In this document: piece by piece, positions 44,525 through 54,043 of the stretch
How the letters are laid out: every line of letters starts with the position of its first letter
Position numbering within the stretch: position 1 is the stretch's first letter
Translations under genes and position numbers: made by a program
Assembly: GCA_934154805.1 (NCBI GenBank)
Contig: CAKPGM010000009.1
Location: 1-64,000 of the forward strand
Length of the DNA: 64,000 nt
Direction of reading: 5' to 3'
Source: an uncultured Clostridia bacterium
GTDB taxonomy: Bacteria > Bacillota > Clostridia > TANB77 > CAG-508
The notes under the pieces: model-generated
Told to the model about the DNA's origin: nothing
Databases searched by the model: none
The model's input: the letters and a program-made list of their open reading frames with translations, nothing else

Positions 44525-45754
44525 TTATATTACTTTTTCTTTTATAGAAATTTCTTCTGTTTTCTTGCCTGTATAGTCACCTTCTGAAATGCAACTATTC
44601 TTTAATTCTCTCATTGCATTTAGTGCTACTAATTTTCTCTTATAGAATTTTATAATTCTGCAATATCTGTTTTCATTTTTGAATACTTCTCTTAATTCTC
44701 TTTTTAAGAATAATTTTTCTTTTTCTTTTGAATATGTTATGTAATCGCTTTCTTTAATTTGCATAATGTTTTTATATGTATTCCAGAATTTTTTGTATGC
44801 TTCCCTATCTGCTAACTTGTCCCAATAGATTTTTGTAGATAATAGACGTAGATTGTAATCGTCTATTATATTTATTAATAAACTATATGCTTTTTCTTGC
44901 TTTCTAGCTATTTTTGTGTCCATTATTAAAGTTCTAACATCTACCAATAATTTTTCGTAGCATTGTTCTGCAACTACTAATGGCAAGCTATGTGTGAATA
45001 GTCTCCTACTAATTCCTAATAGAATCATATTCTTCTCAATTATATCGTTTTGATCTAATTTTCCTACTGAAAATCTTTCAAAATTCTTATAGTCATTTAA
45101 TATTTCTTTATATATTTTATTTTCTGGATCTTCCTTCATTTTTATTGGTAATATAGTTGTTATATATTCCTCAACTGTTGAGAATATTTTTCCATATATT
45201 ATTTCTTTATCCATCTGTGAAATATTTTCAGACAATTTTATTGAATAATTTTTTAGAAGTTTTTTATACAAATCTTCCATTCTCATTGCATAAAATTGCT
45301 CATATCTATTTATCAATTTTTCTTTATTTAATTCATTTACAGTATCGTAATCTAATTGCATTAAGAAGATTTGTTTTCTGTATTTATACTCTAAGTATTC
45401 TGTATCTTTTAAATGTATTACCATATAATATTTTGATAATGCTTCTTTTTCGAATCCTGTAGCTGTGTCATTCTTAACTTTTTTATAGACATTATCCATC
45501 ATATGTTTATCTATTGCTTCTAAATACAAAGAATAAATATCTTCATACTTCTTTTCAAGTTCACTTTGGTTTTCTGAAGACTCTTGTTGAGCTTCTTGAT
45601 AAGTTTCATAAGCTTTTAGCACATTATTTCTCTTGATAGAGATTAACATTCCATTAATTCCTATCTTCGTTGGTATCAACAACTTTGTTATAGTATTTGT
45701 TATCTTCGTAAAAAATTTTTTGTCTGAATAGACTCTAAGACTTTTTTCTTCCAT
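44525..45754 (-). CDS. Hypothetical 409-aa helical protein in the phoH position
   Basis: I do not recognise this protein. It is soluble, highly charged and predicted mostly helical, with no P-loop, no signal peptide and only a mildly hydrophobic segment near TNTITKLLIPTKIGING (about residues 20-35). That could be an amphipathic membrane contact like those in spore-coat-side proteins. I start it at the ATG at 45754 with GAAAGGA; a TTG at 45772 overlapping the yqfD stop is part of that site. It lies between yqfD and ybeY, where phoH and yqfF stand in most Firmicutes, and is probably cotranscribed with both. A sporulation or envelope role is only positional inference. Confidence 0.75.
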   Translation of the reverse strand: MEEKSLRVYSDKKFFTKITNTITKLLIPTKIGINGMLISIKRNNVLKAYETYQEAQQESSENQSELEKKYEDIYSLYLEAIDKHMMDNVYKKVKNDTATGFEKEALSKYYMVIHLKDTEYLEYKYRKQIFLMQLDYDTVNELNKEKLINRYEQFYAMRMEDLYKKLLKNYSIKLSENISQMDKEIIYGKIFSTVEEYITTILPIKMKEDPENKIYKEILNDYKNFERFSVGKLDQNDIIEKNMILLGISRRLFTHSLPLVVAEQCYEKLLVDVRTLIMDTKIARKQEKAYSLLINIIDDYNLRLLSTKIYWDKLADREAYKKFWNTYKNIMQIKESDYITYSKEKEKLFLKRELREVFKNENRYCRIIKFYKRKLVALNAMRELKNSCISEGDYTGKKTEEISIKEKVI

Positions 45755-45768
45755 TTTATATCTTCCTT

Positions 45769-46953
45769 TCAAAATACTATTTTCTCTTTGGTCCCTATAT
45801 TTTCTAACACTTCATAAGTAACTTCTACGTCTATGTAATCCTCACCTGCGTAAGAATTTTCGTACTTTTGTAACACATTTTCTTTGTTTGGTATTTCTTG
45901 TTCTATTTTTTCAGAAGCTTTATCTATACCAATCTGCTTTGCATCTTCTATTCCGTAAGTAATTTTCTCTTCCACTTTTTCTGTATTTGTAATTTTTATT
46001 AGCTCGATTGGTAAATATAAATCAGAAAATATTTTCAACTTTTTGCTCGCTTCTATTGTATCATATTTTTCAAATTTTGAAAGGGTTTTGAACAAATTTA
46101 TTGAAAAATTATTTAATTTTATTTTGTATTTATTTTCTACATTCTCCGTACTCCTCTCTACGACTTGATTTAGCGAAATTCTTTCTTTTTGACTATACCA
46201 TACTTTAGCTAATACTTCTCCCTCTGCATGCACATATCTAGTTCCTGTATACTTACCTTCTATCCAACCTGCAATTAAAGTATCACCTTTTGTTACAATA
46301 TCTCCCTCTTTTACTACGGGGATACCATTTTGAGCACTCACCTTCACAATTTGTGCATCTTTTGTTGATACAATACTGCAATAATCTTCATCATTTATAA
46401 TCTCTGGCTTAGAATTTGCCTCTACTATTTTTACTGTTGCATTTGTTCCTTCTATTGAGATTCCAACCCAAGAAATATCATCTCTTTGCATTCTTATTTC
46501 ATTGATTACCTTTTGTTTATTAATTGATGACTTCAATTTTCCGGTTGTTAGTCCATTCTCGTTTAATATGTTCTCGATTTCACTTTTTTCTATTTTATCT
46601 AGTCCTTCTATTCTTATATTCCATATAAATCTAGATAAGCCAATAAGAAGAGCAAATATCAGTATTACTACTACTAAAAACACTTTCCTTTTTTTATATC
46701 TGTAAAGCAAGAATGGTAGTCCCTTTTTATCTAATATCTCAACTTTGCATTTTGTTTCTTTTGCTATTTTTCGTATCTTTTTAAACTCGTTTATGCCAAC
46801 ATTTGTGTAGACTATTGTAGATTTTTCTCTTTTTATATTCCAGAAGAATATTTTATTATTAATACATTTATTTATAAATTTCTCTACAAAATAACCCTCA
46901 ATTTTAATGCTGACATATCCTATTAAATTTTTTAATAATATCTTAAATAGCAT
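45769..46953 (-). CDS. yqfD: Sporulation protein YqfD (SpoIV-type)
   Basis: The 394-aa protein has an N-terminal soluble part, one membrane segment (FLVVVILIFALLIGLSRFIW; about 92-111) and a C-terminal extracytoplasmic domain with the YqfD signature (RMQRDDISWVGISIEGTNA; KEGDIVTKGDTLIAGWIEG). It is expressed in the mother cell during sporulation and needed at a late stage in Clostridia and Bacilli. It is paired with yqfC, 15 nt upstream, as usual. Confidence 0.93.
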   Translation of the reverse strand: MLFKILLKNLIGYVSIKIEGYFVEKFINKCINNKIFFWNIKREKSTIVYTNVGINEFKKIRKIAKETKCKVEILDKKGLPFLLYRYKKRKVFLVVVILIFALLIGLSRFIWNIRIEGLDKIEKSEIENILNENGLTTGKLKSSINKQKVINEIRMQRDDISWVGISIEGTNATVKIVEANSKPEIINDEDYCSIVSTKDAQIVKVSAQNGIPVVKEGDIVTKGDTLIAGWIEGKYTGTRYVHAEGEVLAKVWYSQKERISLNQVVERSTENVENKYKIKLNNFSINLFKTLSKFEKYDTIEASKKLKIFSDLYLPIELIKITNTEKVEEKITYGIEDAKQIGIDKASEKIEQEIPNKENVLQKYENSYAGEDYIDVEVTYEVLENIGTKEKIVF

Positions 46954-46968
46954 CTTTCTCCCCTTGCT

Positions 46969-47250
46969 TTACTCTTCTATCTTTTCAAAATCCACAGTTT
47001 CTATATCTCCTGTAACCATTATGTCATCAGAAGTCATCTCTCCTAGTTTTAAATTGAAACCATTAATATTAACAATTCCAATATATGTTTTTATTCTAAT
47101 ATAAATGTCTTGATATTCCAAAATTGCTTTGTAATTTTCTATTAACATTTGTTTAAAGCCTGCAATTGTTATTTTAGGCTCATTTGTAGATATTTCTTTT
47201 GGAACTTCAAGTAACCTATCTAATACTCTTTCTTTTTTGTTTCTCCTCAA
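46969..47250 (-). CDS. yqfC: Sporulation protein YqfC
   Basis: The 93-aa protein is of the YabP/YqfC family: EPKITIAGFKQMLIENYKAILEY and VNINGFNLKLGEMTSDDIMVTG are its two blocks, seen as ITIAGFKQMLIENY and GFNLKLGEMTSDDIMVTG. It probably works with YqfD at the forespore membrane. It is the second gene after pdaA, with a 17-nt gap. Confidence 0.92.
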   Translation of the reverse strand: MRRNKKERVLDRLLEVPKEISTNEPKITIAGFKQMLIENYKAILEYQDIYIRIKTYIGIVNINGFNLKLGEMTSDDIMVTGDIETVDFEKIEE

Positions 47251-47267
47251 ATTTTCTTCCTCCTGTT

Positions 47268-48098
47268 CTATTTTTCAAATTGATCAATATTTCTAAACTC
47301 ATATCCCATATTCTTTATTTCTTTTATTACATCATCTAAAATGTTCGCATTATCTTTTGATGTTGCATGAAGTAGCATTATCTCTCCATTATGAACATTG
47401 TCTAATATCTTCTTTCTTCCATAATCTTCTCTTCCTTGTTTTTTCTCATCCCAGTCGTCATAACCAAAAGACCACATTACACTCGTATACCCCAATGTAT
47501 TTGTATAAGCAACAGTTCTTTCACTATATTCACCTTTTGGTGGTCTGATAAATTTCATTTCGTATCCAAACTTTTCGTATATAGCTGAATGTAAATCCAT
47601 TACTTCTTTTTTTATGGTGTCTAAGCTACAAGATGGCATAGATTTGTGATTCACTGTATGATTTCCTACAATATGTCCTTCATCTATCATTTGTTTTACT
47701 AAATCTGGTTGGGTATTTAAATAATGTGCGGTTATAAAAAATGTTGCTTTTACATCATTTTGTTTTAACACTTCCAAAATTTTTGATGTATATCCTGCTT
47801 CATATCCCAAATCAAATGTCAGGTATATTAGCTTTTGCTCTTTGTTTCCCATATATATTCCTTGATATTTGTCCAATATCTTTCTGTTTACAGTTCCCAC
47901 ATCTGGTTGTTCATTATTGTCGTTTCTTTTTATTCCCCATCCAATTTTCTTATTGTCTAAACTGTCTATATTCACTCCATCCACAGTTGTGCTAGTCAAA
48001 ACATTCTTGTTTGTATCTGTATTTCCAACAATAATCACTCCTAATAGAAAAGCTGTCGCCACAACGAATATAGATATTCTCTCGATTATCTTTTTCAT
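47268..48098 (-). CDS. pdaA: Delta-lactam-type polysaccharide deacetylase (PdaA-like)
   Basis: The 276-aa protein has a signal anchor (ISIFVVATAFLLGVIIVG) and a CE4 domain with LTFDLGYEAGYT (in place of TFDDG, as in PdaA where it is TFDNGYENGYT), the zinc ligands GNHTVNHKSM, RPPKGEYSER, and MLLHATSKDNANIL. This order and the YE-GYT variant are typical of PdaA, which removes the N-acetyl from muramic acid so that spore cortex delta-lactam can form. It starts the yqfC/yqfD group, fitting a sporulation role. Confidence 0.87.
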   Translation of the reverse strand: MKKIIERISIFVVATAFLLGVIIVGNTDTNKNVLTSTTVDGVNIDSLDNKKIGWGIKRNDNNEQPDVGTVNRKILDKYQGIYMGNKEQKLIYLTFDLGYEAGYTSKILEVLKQNDVKATFFITAHYLNTQPDLVKQMIDEGHIVGNHTVNHKSMPSCSLDTIKKEVMDLHSAIYEKFGYEMKFIRPPKGEYSERTVAYTNTLGYTSVMWSFGYDDWDEKKQGREDYGRKKILDNVHNGEIMLLHATSKDNANILDDVIKEIKNMGYEFRNIDQFEK

Positions 48099-48193
48099 AA
48101 TTTAAAAATTCTCCCTTCTTACTTTTTCCGTTTGCTATTCTAATATTATGAAAAAGAATACAAATATAGAACTTTCGTAATTGTTCTTTTACA

Positions 48194-48227
48194 CAAAAAA
48201 ACAAATAGCTAAATCGCTATTTGTTTA
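48194..48227 (-). terminator. Terminator of the glycan operon
   Basis: AAACAAATAGC pairs with GCTATTTGTTT around 6 nt, followed by TTTTTTTG on the minus strand. The stop codon of the last gene lies inside the hairpin. Confidence 0.85.
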
Positions 48228-50664
48228 TAAGTTGATTCACGTCACTTTCCAGTCTTTCTATTTCTTGCTTAATTCCTTGTTGTTTGCTTATATGCAATCT
48301 TGATAATTCAAAATCTAACATATATGATTTCTTATTTTCAAACTCTTCTTGTGCTTCTTTATATATACTAATCATTAATTCTTCGAATTCTTTATCTTGC
48401 ATCTTTCTATTATAATTTTCTATCATCTTACCGAAGTTAATCATTTGATATATTCTATCTATTTGATATCTTGCATCAAATTTCCTTATTTCTTTTGTTT
48501 TGTAAAAATAGTTTTGTATCTCTCTTAAGCTGTTTATATCTTCGTGTTCATTCAAGCATGCACTCACATAATCGCTTATATTGTAAGCTAAGAAATCATA
48601 GCCTGCAATGTAATATGCCTCTTTGTCAAATAGATACTTATAATTTTCAAGTTTAACCTTTCTATCACTTGTCTGTACTACAATATTTTCTCTAGTTTTT
48701 ATATCATAAGGAAATATCTTAGCAACTTTTTCATATATTTTTACTCTTTCTTCTTTCCCTCTGTCTATAATTGCTGTAGTATTTATTACATATATTCCAT
48801 ATACAAAATTATATAGAAACGCAACTAATGCAATTATATAAATTACACCGTTGATAATTTCATCTTTTATTTTTGTTTCTCTTTTTTCAGATTTATTTAT
48901 ACTAATAAAAGCTAGCAACAAGTATAAGACTAACATTACATATATAAATGCCATACTATAATCAAAGCAAGAATGGAATAACATACATCCAATTGCACAC
49001 AGTATACTTATGCTTGAAATATCTTCATTTTTTATTGCAGTAATCATATTTTTTATCAATATGACTATAATAGCAATGAATATTCCTAATCCAAGAACGC
49101 CAAACTCTAACCATATTTGTAAAGGATAATTATGCACATCTTTGCTCTTATATGCATAGCTTTGTACTTCAAGATACTTATATCTCCAACCATTTCCGCC
49201 AATTCCAAATATCCAGTTTCCATTTTCTTTCATAATCTTCAAAGCATCTTTATAGAAAGTTACTCTTTCCCAAGCATTTTTGCTCTTGGTTATTCCGCTA
49301 CTAAATCTGTCCATCATACCCGTTGGTAGGTATTTATAATTTAATATTGCCTCTTGATCATTTAATAATAATTTATTTATTTTAAAATATGACTCAGCAC
49401 TAGGATTTCTAGATTCTATTTCTATACTAAAAGATGTTGTTGCTTTATCTGTTGTTATTTCAACCTCTTTTATTCCAGAGAATTCTCCAAAGAATACATC
49501 TGTACCTTTGATGTAATCCATATATTTATCTCTTTCAACAATTACCATTTTATAATCGTCATCTTTTTTTGCATGCGATTCAATATCAAATTGCAATAAA
49601 TACTTGTAGTCGCCTTGTACATTATATACATTTTTTTCTACCTTAGAGTATGATGATTTTGCATCAAACACCACTAATGGTTTAGATATTTTTCTAACAC
49701 TAAAGAAATATATGCCCACTAGTGCAATCAGTGTTGTTAAAACAATAATGCTTTTTTTGGCATTTATCTTTTTTATTTTTTCTATATTCTTTATAGCTAT
49801 CTTGCATAATCCAGTAGTTATTATTGCATTTATTAATATTCCAATCCATATTTTATAATATTGTCCAGACAATAATGTTTCACTGTATACTTTTGAATAC
49901 ACCATACCACATAGTATCATAATTATTGCAGTAACTATTAATTCTTGCTTTTGTTTTTTGTCTTTATTGACTATGTAATAAAGTATTATTACCATTGCAA
50001 GTGTAACATACATTATTCTACTATATGTTAAAATTAATCCTAATATTAGTATTGATAATTCAACAAAATAAAATATTTTTAGTTTTTTGTTCTCTGTTTG
50101 AAGTAACTGTCCAAATGCTATAAATATTGTTCCACCAATTAGTGTTGCCAATGCATTTGGTGAATAGAATATTGATTCTAATCTCGTCAATTCCGTATTA
50201 TCATTTTCTAAAATATTGGCAGTCATTTTGTCAATGCCTATAAATATCAACATTATTGTTAATAAAATACTTACATTTATTAATACATTCTTAGTTTTAG
50301 GTTGTTCAATGCACAATTGTTTTATTATAATATAAAATTCTAACAACATAATATATTGATTAAATATAAAGATTGAATCATCTATGCTAACAGCCCTTTG
50401 AAGTATAATTGGTACTGCCGAAGCTATAGTTAAACCTAATATACAAAAGTCTAGTTTATTAGTCAGTATTGCCTGTTTTTTTATAATTGATTTTATTATA
50501 ATAATTATTCCTATTAAACAAATAGCAATATATTGATAAGCTAGTTCTATTGTTCCTTTTGGTGAATATTTTATTGTACATGCAGTATAAGTTAAAGTCA
50601 CTATTATAAGAATTGTAAAAATATTCTCTTTTATTATTTTAAATAATCGTTTTATTTTACTCAT
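48217..50664 (-). CDS. O-antigen ligase/polymerase-like membrane protein
   Basis: The 815-aa protein has about 10-12 membrane segments in two blocks (roughly 10-325 and 515-640). Between them is an extracytoplasmic domain (about 335-460, beta-rich), then the Wzy_C-type signature NWIFGIGGNGWRYKYLE...SKDVHNYPLQIWLEFGVLG (shown in parts: GIGGNGWRYKY and HNYPLQIWLEFGVLG). A helical C-terminal part may be TPR-like. Such proteins join or polymerise lipid-linked glycans outside the membrane. It is the last gene of the operon and overlaps the ABC transporter gene by 8 nt. Confidence 0.85.
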   Translation of the reverse strand: MSKIKRLFKIIKENIFTILIIVTLTYTACTIKYSPKGTIELAYQYIAICLIGIIIIIKSIIKKQAILTNKLDFCILGLTIASAVPIILQRAVSIDDSIFIFNQYIMLLEFYIIIKQLCIEQPKTKNVLINVSILLTIMLIFIGIDKMTANILENDNTELTRLESIFYSPNALATLIGGTIFIAFGQLLQTENKKLKIFYFVELSILILGLILTYSRIMYVTLAMVIILYYIVNKDKKQKQELIVTAIIMILCGMVYSKVYSETLLSGQYYKIWIGILINAIITTGLCKIAIKNIEKIKKINAKKSIIVLTTLIALVGIYFFSVRKISKPLVVFDAKSSYSKVEKNVYNVQGDYKYLLQFDIESHAKKDDDYKMVIVERDKYMDYIKGTDVFFGEFSGIKEVEITTDKATTSFSIEIESRNPSAESYFKINKLLLNDQEAILNYKYLPTGMMDRFSSGITKSKNAWERVTFYKDALKIMKENGNWIFGIGGNGWRYKYLEVQSYAYKSKDVHNYPLQIWLEFGVLGLGIFIAIIVILIKNMITAIKNEDISSISILCAIGCMLFHSCFDYSMAFIYVMLVLYLLLAFISINKSEKRETKIKDEIINGVIYIIALVAFLYNFVYGIYVINTTAIIDRGKEERVKIYEKVAKIFPYDIKTRENIVVQTSDRKVKLENYKYLFDKEAYYIAGYDFLAYNISDYVSACLNEHEDINSLREIQNYFYKTKEIRKFDARYQIDRIYQMINFGKMIENYNRKMQDKEFEELMISIYKEAQEEFENKKSYMLDFELSRLHISKQQGIKQEIERLESDVNQLINK

Positions 50665-52306
50665 ATTTAAATATTTCTCCGTCTTTTAAAATATATTTGT
50701 TCTCAAAGTTTTCTATATGTTTTAAGTTATGGGTAACAACTACTATAGTGTGTTCTGTTTTTAGTTTTTCTAGTAGTTCAAATATTGAATTTTCTATGTT
50801 TTCGTCTAATGCGTTCGTTGCCTCATCTAATAAGATAATTTTGCTTTCTCTTAGCAAAGCTCTTGCAATAGCAAATCTTTGTCTTTGCCCTCCACTCAAG
50901 TTTACACCATTTTCTCCTATTAGTGTTTCGTATTTTTCTGGCAAAGACTGTATGTATTTATCCAACTCCACTTTTTTGCAAACTTCTTGCAATTCATCTT
51001 CTCTAGCATTTGGTTTAGCAAGTAATAAGTTATCTTTTATGCTCATATTAAATATATAAAAATCTTGAGAAATCATTGAAATATTTTTTCTTAAATATTT
51101 CTCAGATAAGTCTTTTATATCCTTATCATCTATTTTTATTTTTCCTTCATTTGCCACATAAGTTCTTGCAATTAAATTTAGAATTGTTGTCTTTCCGCTA
51201 CCATTCTCTCCAATAATAGCTACTTTTTCGTTTGGCATGATAGAAAATGTACAATTATTTAGAATATATTTGTCATCATATTTGAATTTTACATTTTCAA
51301 AATCTATTTTACCTAAACATTCGCAATTACAATCTTCTTCCTCATTATTTTCTTCTTTATACATATCTATAATATCAAATATTCTATTGCTAGATAGATT
51401 AAATCTTGCAATCATATCCAATAAGTCTGTGAAGTTGTCAACAAAGCTAAATAAGTTTACTCTGTACATAAATATAGTAACAAATTGCTCAACACTCATA
51501 ATATTTTTTTGTATCAAGTATATACTTAAAAATATTACAATAGCATTGGCTGCCCATTCTATTATTACTGTTAATTTCATATACAAATTGAATATAAAAT
51601 CTGCTTTATATTGATAATTTTCTATGTTTTTAAAAGATTCCTGAGTTTTGTCAGAAAATTGTTTCTTGACATTTAGTAATTTTATTTCTTTTATTCCATT
51701 AAGAATCTCATTCCATAAGCTAGTACTCTTCTCTTCTTCTTTTAAATATTGGCTCTTATATTTTCTTTTTGTGTTGACTCCCTTTTTTCTAATGTACAAA
51801 CTCAATATAAATGATACTAAATATATTGTTCCTAATATAGGATTTAGGTATATAACATATATTATGACTCCAATGTTTGTAAATAATAGCAACATGTTTT
51901 GCTTTATTCCATTAAATAGGTCTGTAATAATATCTGGATCTTTATTTATTCTTTGTATAAATTTTCCTTTTTGTTCTTTATCAAAAGATTGGATTTCTAG
52001 ATGAAAAATGCTTTTAGCTAAACTGCTCTTTATTTTCACTATAAAATCTTTTCTTAGGTCATAAAATGCTCTAGTACTTAATATCGTACTCAATAATTTT
52101 ATTGATTGTAATACTGCCAGTATTACAATGTTTATAATAACTGCTTTATATTCAGCTTTTAGCATTGATGTTATTATATTAGCTATCAGCGCTGGTGTAA
52201 AAATAGAAATTATTATTGTCAAAGCACTAATTATGCTAATTTCATATATATTTTTTTTCTTAGCCATTTTGGCATATCTTTTTAGATATCTATAAAACTC
52301 TTTCAT
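50657..52306 (-). CDS. ABC transporter, MsbA/PglK-like flippase
   Basis: The 549-aa half-transporter has six membrane helices in the first ~310 residues, then an ATPase domain with Walker A GENGSGKTT, signature LSGGQRQRFAIARAL, Walker B IILLDEATNALDE and the switch histidine in VVVTHNL. In this glycan operon its most likely role is flipping the lipid-linked oligosaccharide across the membrane, as PglK does in Campylobacter. This is inferred from context; peptide or lipid export is possible. Confidence 0.88.
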   Translation of the reverse strand: MKEFYRYLKRYAKMAKKKNIYEISIISALTIIISIFTPALIANIITSMLKAEYKAVIINIVILAVLQSIKLLSTILSTRAFYDLRKDFIVKIKSSLAKSIFHLEIQSFDKEQKGKFIQRINKDPDIITDLFNGIKQNMLLLFTNIGVIIYVIYLNPILGTIYLVSFILSLYIRKKGVNTKRKYKSQYLKEEEKSTSLWNEILNGIKEIKLLNVKKQFSDKTQESFKNIENYQYKADFIFNLYMKLTVIIEWAANAIVIFLSIYLIQKNIMSVEQFVTIFMYRVNLFSFVDNFTDLLDMIARFNLSSNRIFDIIDMYKEENNEEEDCNCECLGKIDFENVKFKYDDKYILNNCTFSIMPNEKVAIIGENGSGKTTILNLIARTYVANEGKIKIDDKDIKDLSEKYLRKNISMISQDFYIFNMSIKDNLLLAKPNAREDELQEVCKKVELDKYIQSLPEKYETLIGENGVNLSGGQRQRFAIARALLRESKIILLDEATNALDENIENSIFELLEKLKTEHTIVVVTHNLKHIENFENKYILKDGEIFKYE

Positions 52307-52316
52307 TAGCGCTCCT

Positions 52317-53150
52317 TTACTTTATAATACTTCTTACTTTTCTTTTAAAACATATCCATATACATTTAAAAAGTGTTTTTGCTCCTATTTTTCCTCTCAT
52401 GGTATAGCTAAATAACATTTCATCTATATTATCTATATCATACCAGATAAATGCTTTTTGTAAAATATCGATTATAGCTTCTGCGTTATCAATTGTATCC
52501 ACTTTAAAGTTAATCCCCATATCTACAGAATTTAAAAAGGAATTTTGTCCTGTTATGCCTATATGTTGTACATAACTGTTTTTTGTGCAAAAGATCCTAG
52601 CTCCCTCTTTAGTCAGCATATTGCAATAAAAATTATCAAAAGAAATCAACCCTGAATATTCTTTGTTAATAAATTTTTCTACCGCTTCTTTTGAAATAAC
52701 AGTACCAGCAGAACCAATGTCTTTTTTTATTTCAAATCTTTCACTATATTCTTCTATTGCTTTATGAGTATGAGCATTAAATAAAGAGAAAATTACTGTT
52801 TCATTTTTTTCTTCTAGTTCTTTTATTCCATTTTCAATATGCTTTAAGATGTCTGTATTAAATATCAAATCAGAATCAGCTACAAACAAATACTCATTAT
52901 CACTATTAGCAAAATCTTTGAACATTTTTTGTGTATTATAATCAGCTCCCAGATTATCCTTATTTATAGTTATTTTGTCCGCCATAGGATATTTTTCATT
53001 TAAATATTTTCTATCGTATTCTGTGCTGCAATCATCAAAAATTCTTACACAGGTATTTTGTATTCCTTCAACCTCTCCTAATGAGCGTGATGTATATTCT
53101 ATTAATTTTTTTCTATTATACGTGCATATGCCTATCATTAATTTTTTCAT
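52317..53150 (-). CDS. GT2-like glycosyltransferase
   Basis: The 277-aa GT-A protein starts MIGICTYNRKKLIEYTSRSL, has RIFDDCSTEYDRKYL in the nucleotide-binding region and a DSD-type metal motif (LFVADSDLIFN). It contains a variant of the family's second acidic position (SFDNFYCNML). The donor and acceptor are unknown. It lies between the radical SAM gene (3 nt) and the ABC transporter gene (10 nt). Confidence 0.82.
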   Translation of the reverse strand: MKKLMIGICTYNRKKLIEYTSRSLGEVEGIQNTCVRIFDDCSTEYDRKYLNEKYPMADKITINKDNLGADYNTQKMFKDFANSDNEYLFVADSDLIFNTDILKHIENGIKELEEKNETVIFSLFNAHTHKAIEEYSERFEIKKDIGSAGTVISKEAVEKFINKEYSGLISFDNFYCNMLTKEGARIFCTKNSYVQHIGITGQNSFLNSVDMGINFKVDTIDNAEAIIDILQKAFIWYDIDNIDEMLFSYTMRGKIGAKTLFKCIWICFKRKVRSIIK

Positions 53151-53153
53151 TTT

Positions 53154-54041
53154 CTATATCCATTCCTCTATCTTTTTCTGAGAAATTCCCCATTTTTTCA
53201 TCTCTCTTCTATCTACATTACAATATCTGCAAAAAGGTGCTGGTTTAGCCAAGAAATTCAATATTTCTTCTTTGTTCTGAACTTTATATATGTCAATTCC
53301 ATCATTCTCACAAACATGCAAATCACATTTAAAGTGATTTATAAAATGTTGTATATGTGGGATAGTAGAGCAGGTATACAATTTTCCATGTTTTAAAGTA
53401 TGGCATGAATTAGCCAGATAACACTTCAAAAAGCTCTTTTCTGGTTGTTGTCTTCCCTCTATATCCAAAGGTAGGTGATTAAATGTTTCTACCGGTTGTT
53501 CACAGAAAAATCTAAACTGTACTCTTTCTTTATGACACTTCTCTTTAATTTTTTCTACATCTAAATTTATTGGATATCTTGTCACTGTTAAGTTTATATT
53601 ATTCTCTCTTAGAGCTCTCCAAAATGGTTCTTTCATACTTAAAATCAATATTCCATTTGTATCAATGTCTATAAGGGTGTTCGGAAAATATTTTCTTGTT
53701 ATATCACAAAACTTAGCAATATCTGGATGTAATAATGGTTCTCCTCCCATAAGTCTAATAAAATTTGCTTCTTTATTAAACAATTCAGATAATCGTTTGC
53801 AATCTTTCTCATATTCATTTATATCTAAAAAACCTTCTTCTGCAATAGGACAAAAGTGAGAACAATATTTGCAATTCAAATTACAGTGTTCTACTAATTG
53901 TACTTCATAATCCAACATTGCTTTTGGTGTTTTTCGCACTTCCATTTCAACAATTTTTTCAACAGTTAAATTACTTAAATCTTCCCCCTTTTTATAAGTA
54001 GCAGGAACTATTTTTTTCATAAATTTCTTAAATTTGTTCAT
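53154..54041 (-). CDS. Radical SAM protein with SPASM-like C-terminus
   Basis: The 295-aa protein has the cluster motif CNLNCKYCSHFCP (CxxxCxxC) and the SAM-binding MGGEPLLHPD. Later cysteines (SCHTLKHGKLYTCS, KCDLHVCEND and FCRYCNVD) could hold an auxiliary cluster as in SPASM/twitch domains. Radical SAM genes sit in some other surface-glycan clusters, where their chemistry is mostly unproven. Here it could modify a sugar, a lipid carrier or a peptide acceptor. It follows the GT8 gene by 2 nt, well within the operon. Peptide maturase is an alternative, but I see no precursor peptide nearby. Confidence 0.85.
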   Translation of the reverse strand: MNKFKKFMKKIVPATYKKGEDLSNLTVEKIVEMEVRKTPKAMLDYEVQLVEHCNLNCKYCSHFCPIAEEGFLDINEYEKDCKRLSELFNKEANFIRLMGGEPLLHPDIAKFCDITRKYFPNTLIDIDTNGILILSMKEPFWRALRENNINLTVTRYPINLDVEKIKEKCHKERVQFRFFCEQPVETFNHLPLDIEGRQQPEKSFLKCYLANSCHTLKHGKLYTCSTIPHIQHFINHFKCDLHVCENDGIDIYKVQNKEEILNFLAKPAPFCRYCNVDRREMKKWGISQKKIEEWI

Positions 54042-54043
54042 TA

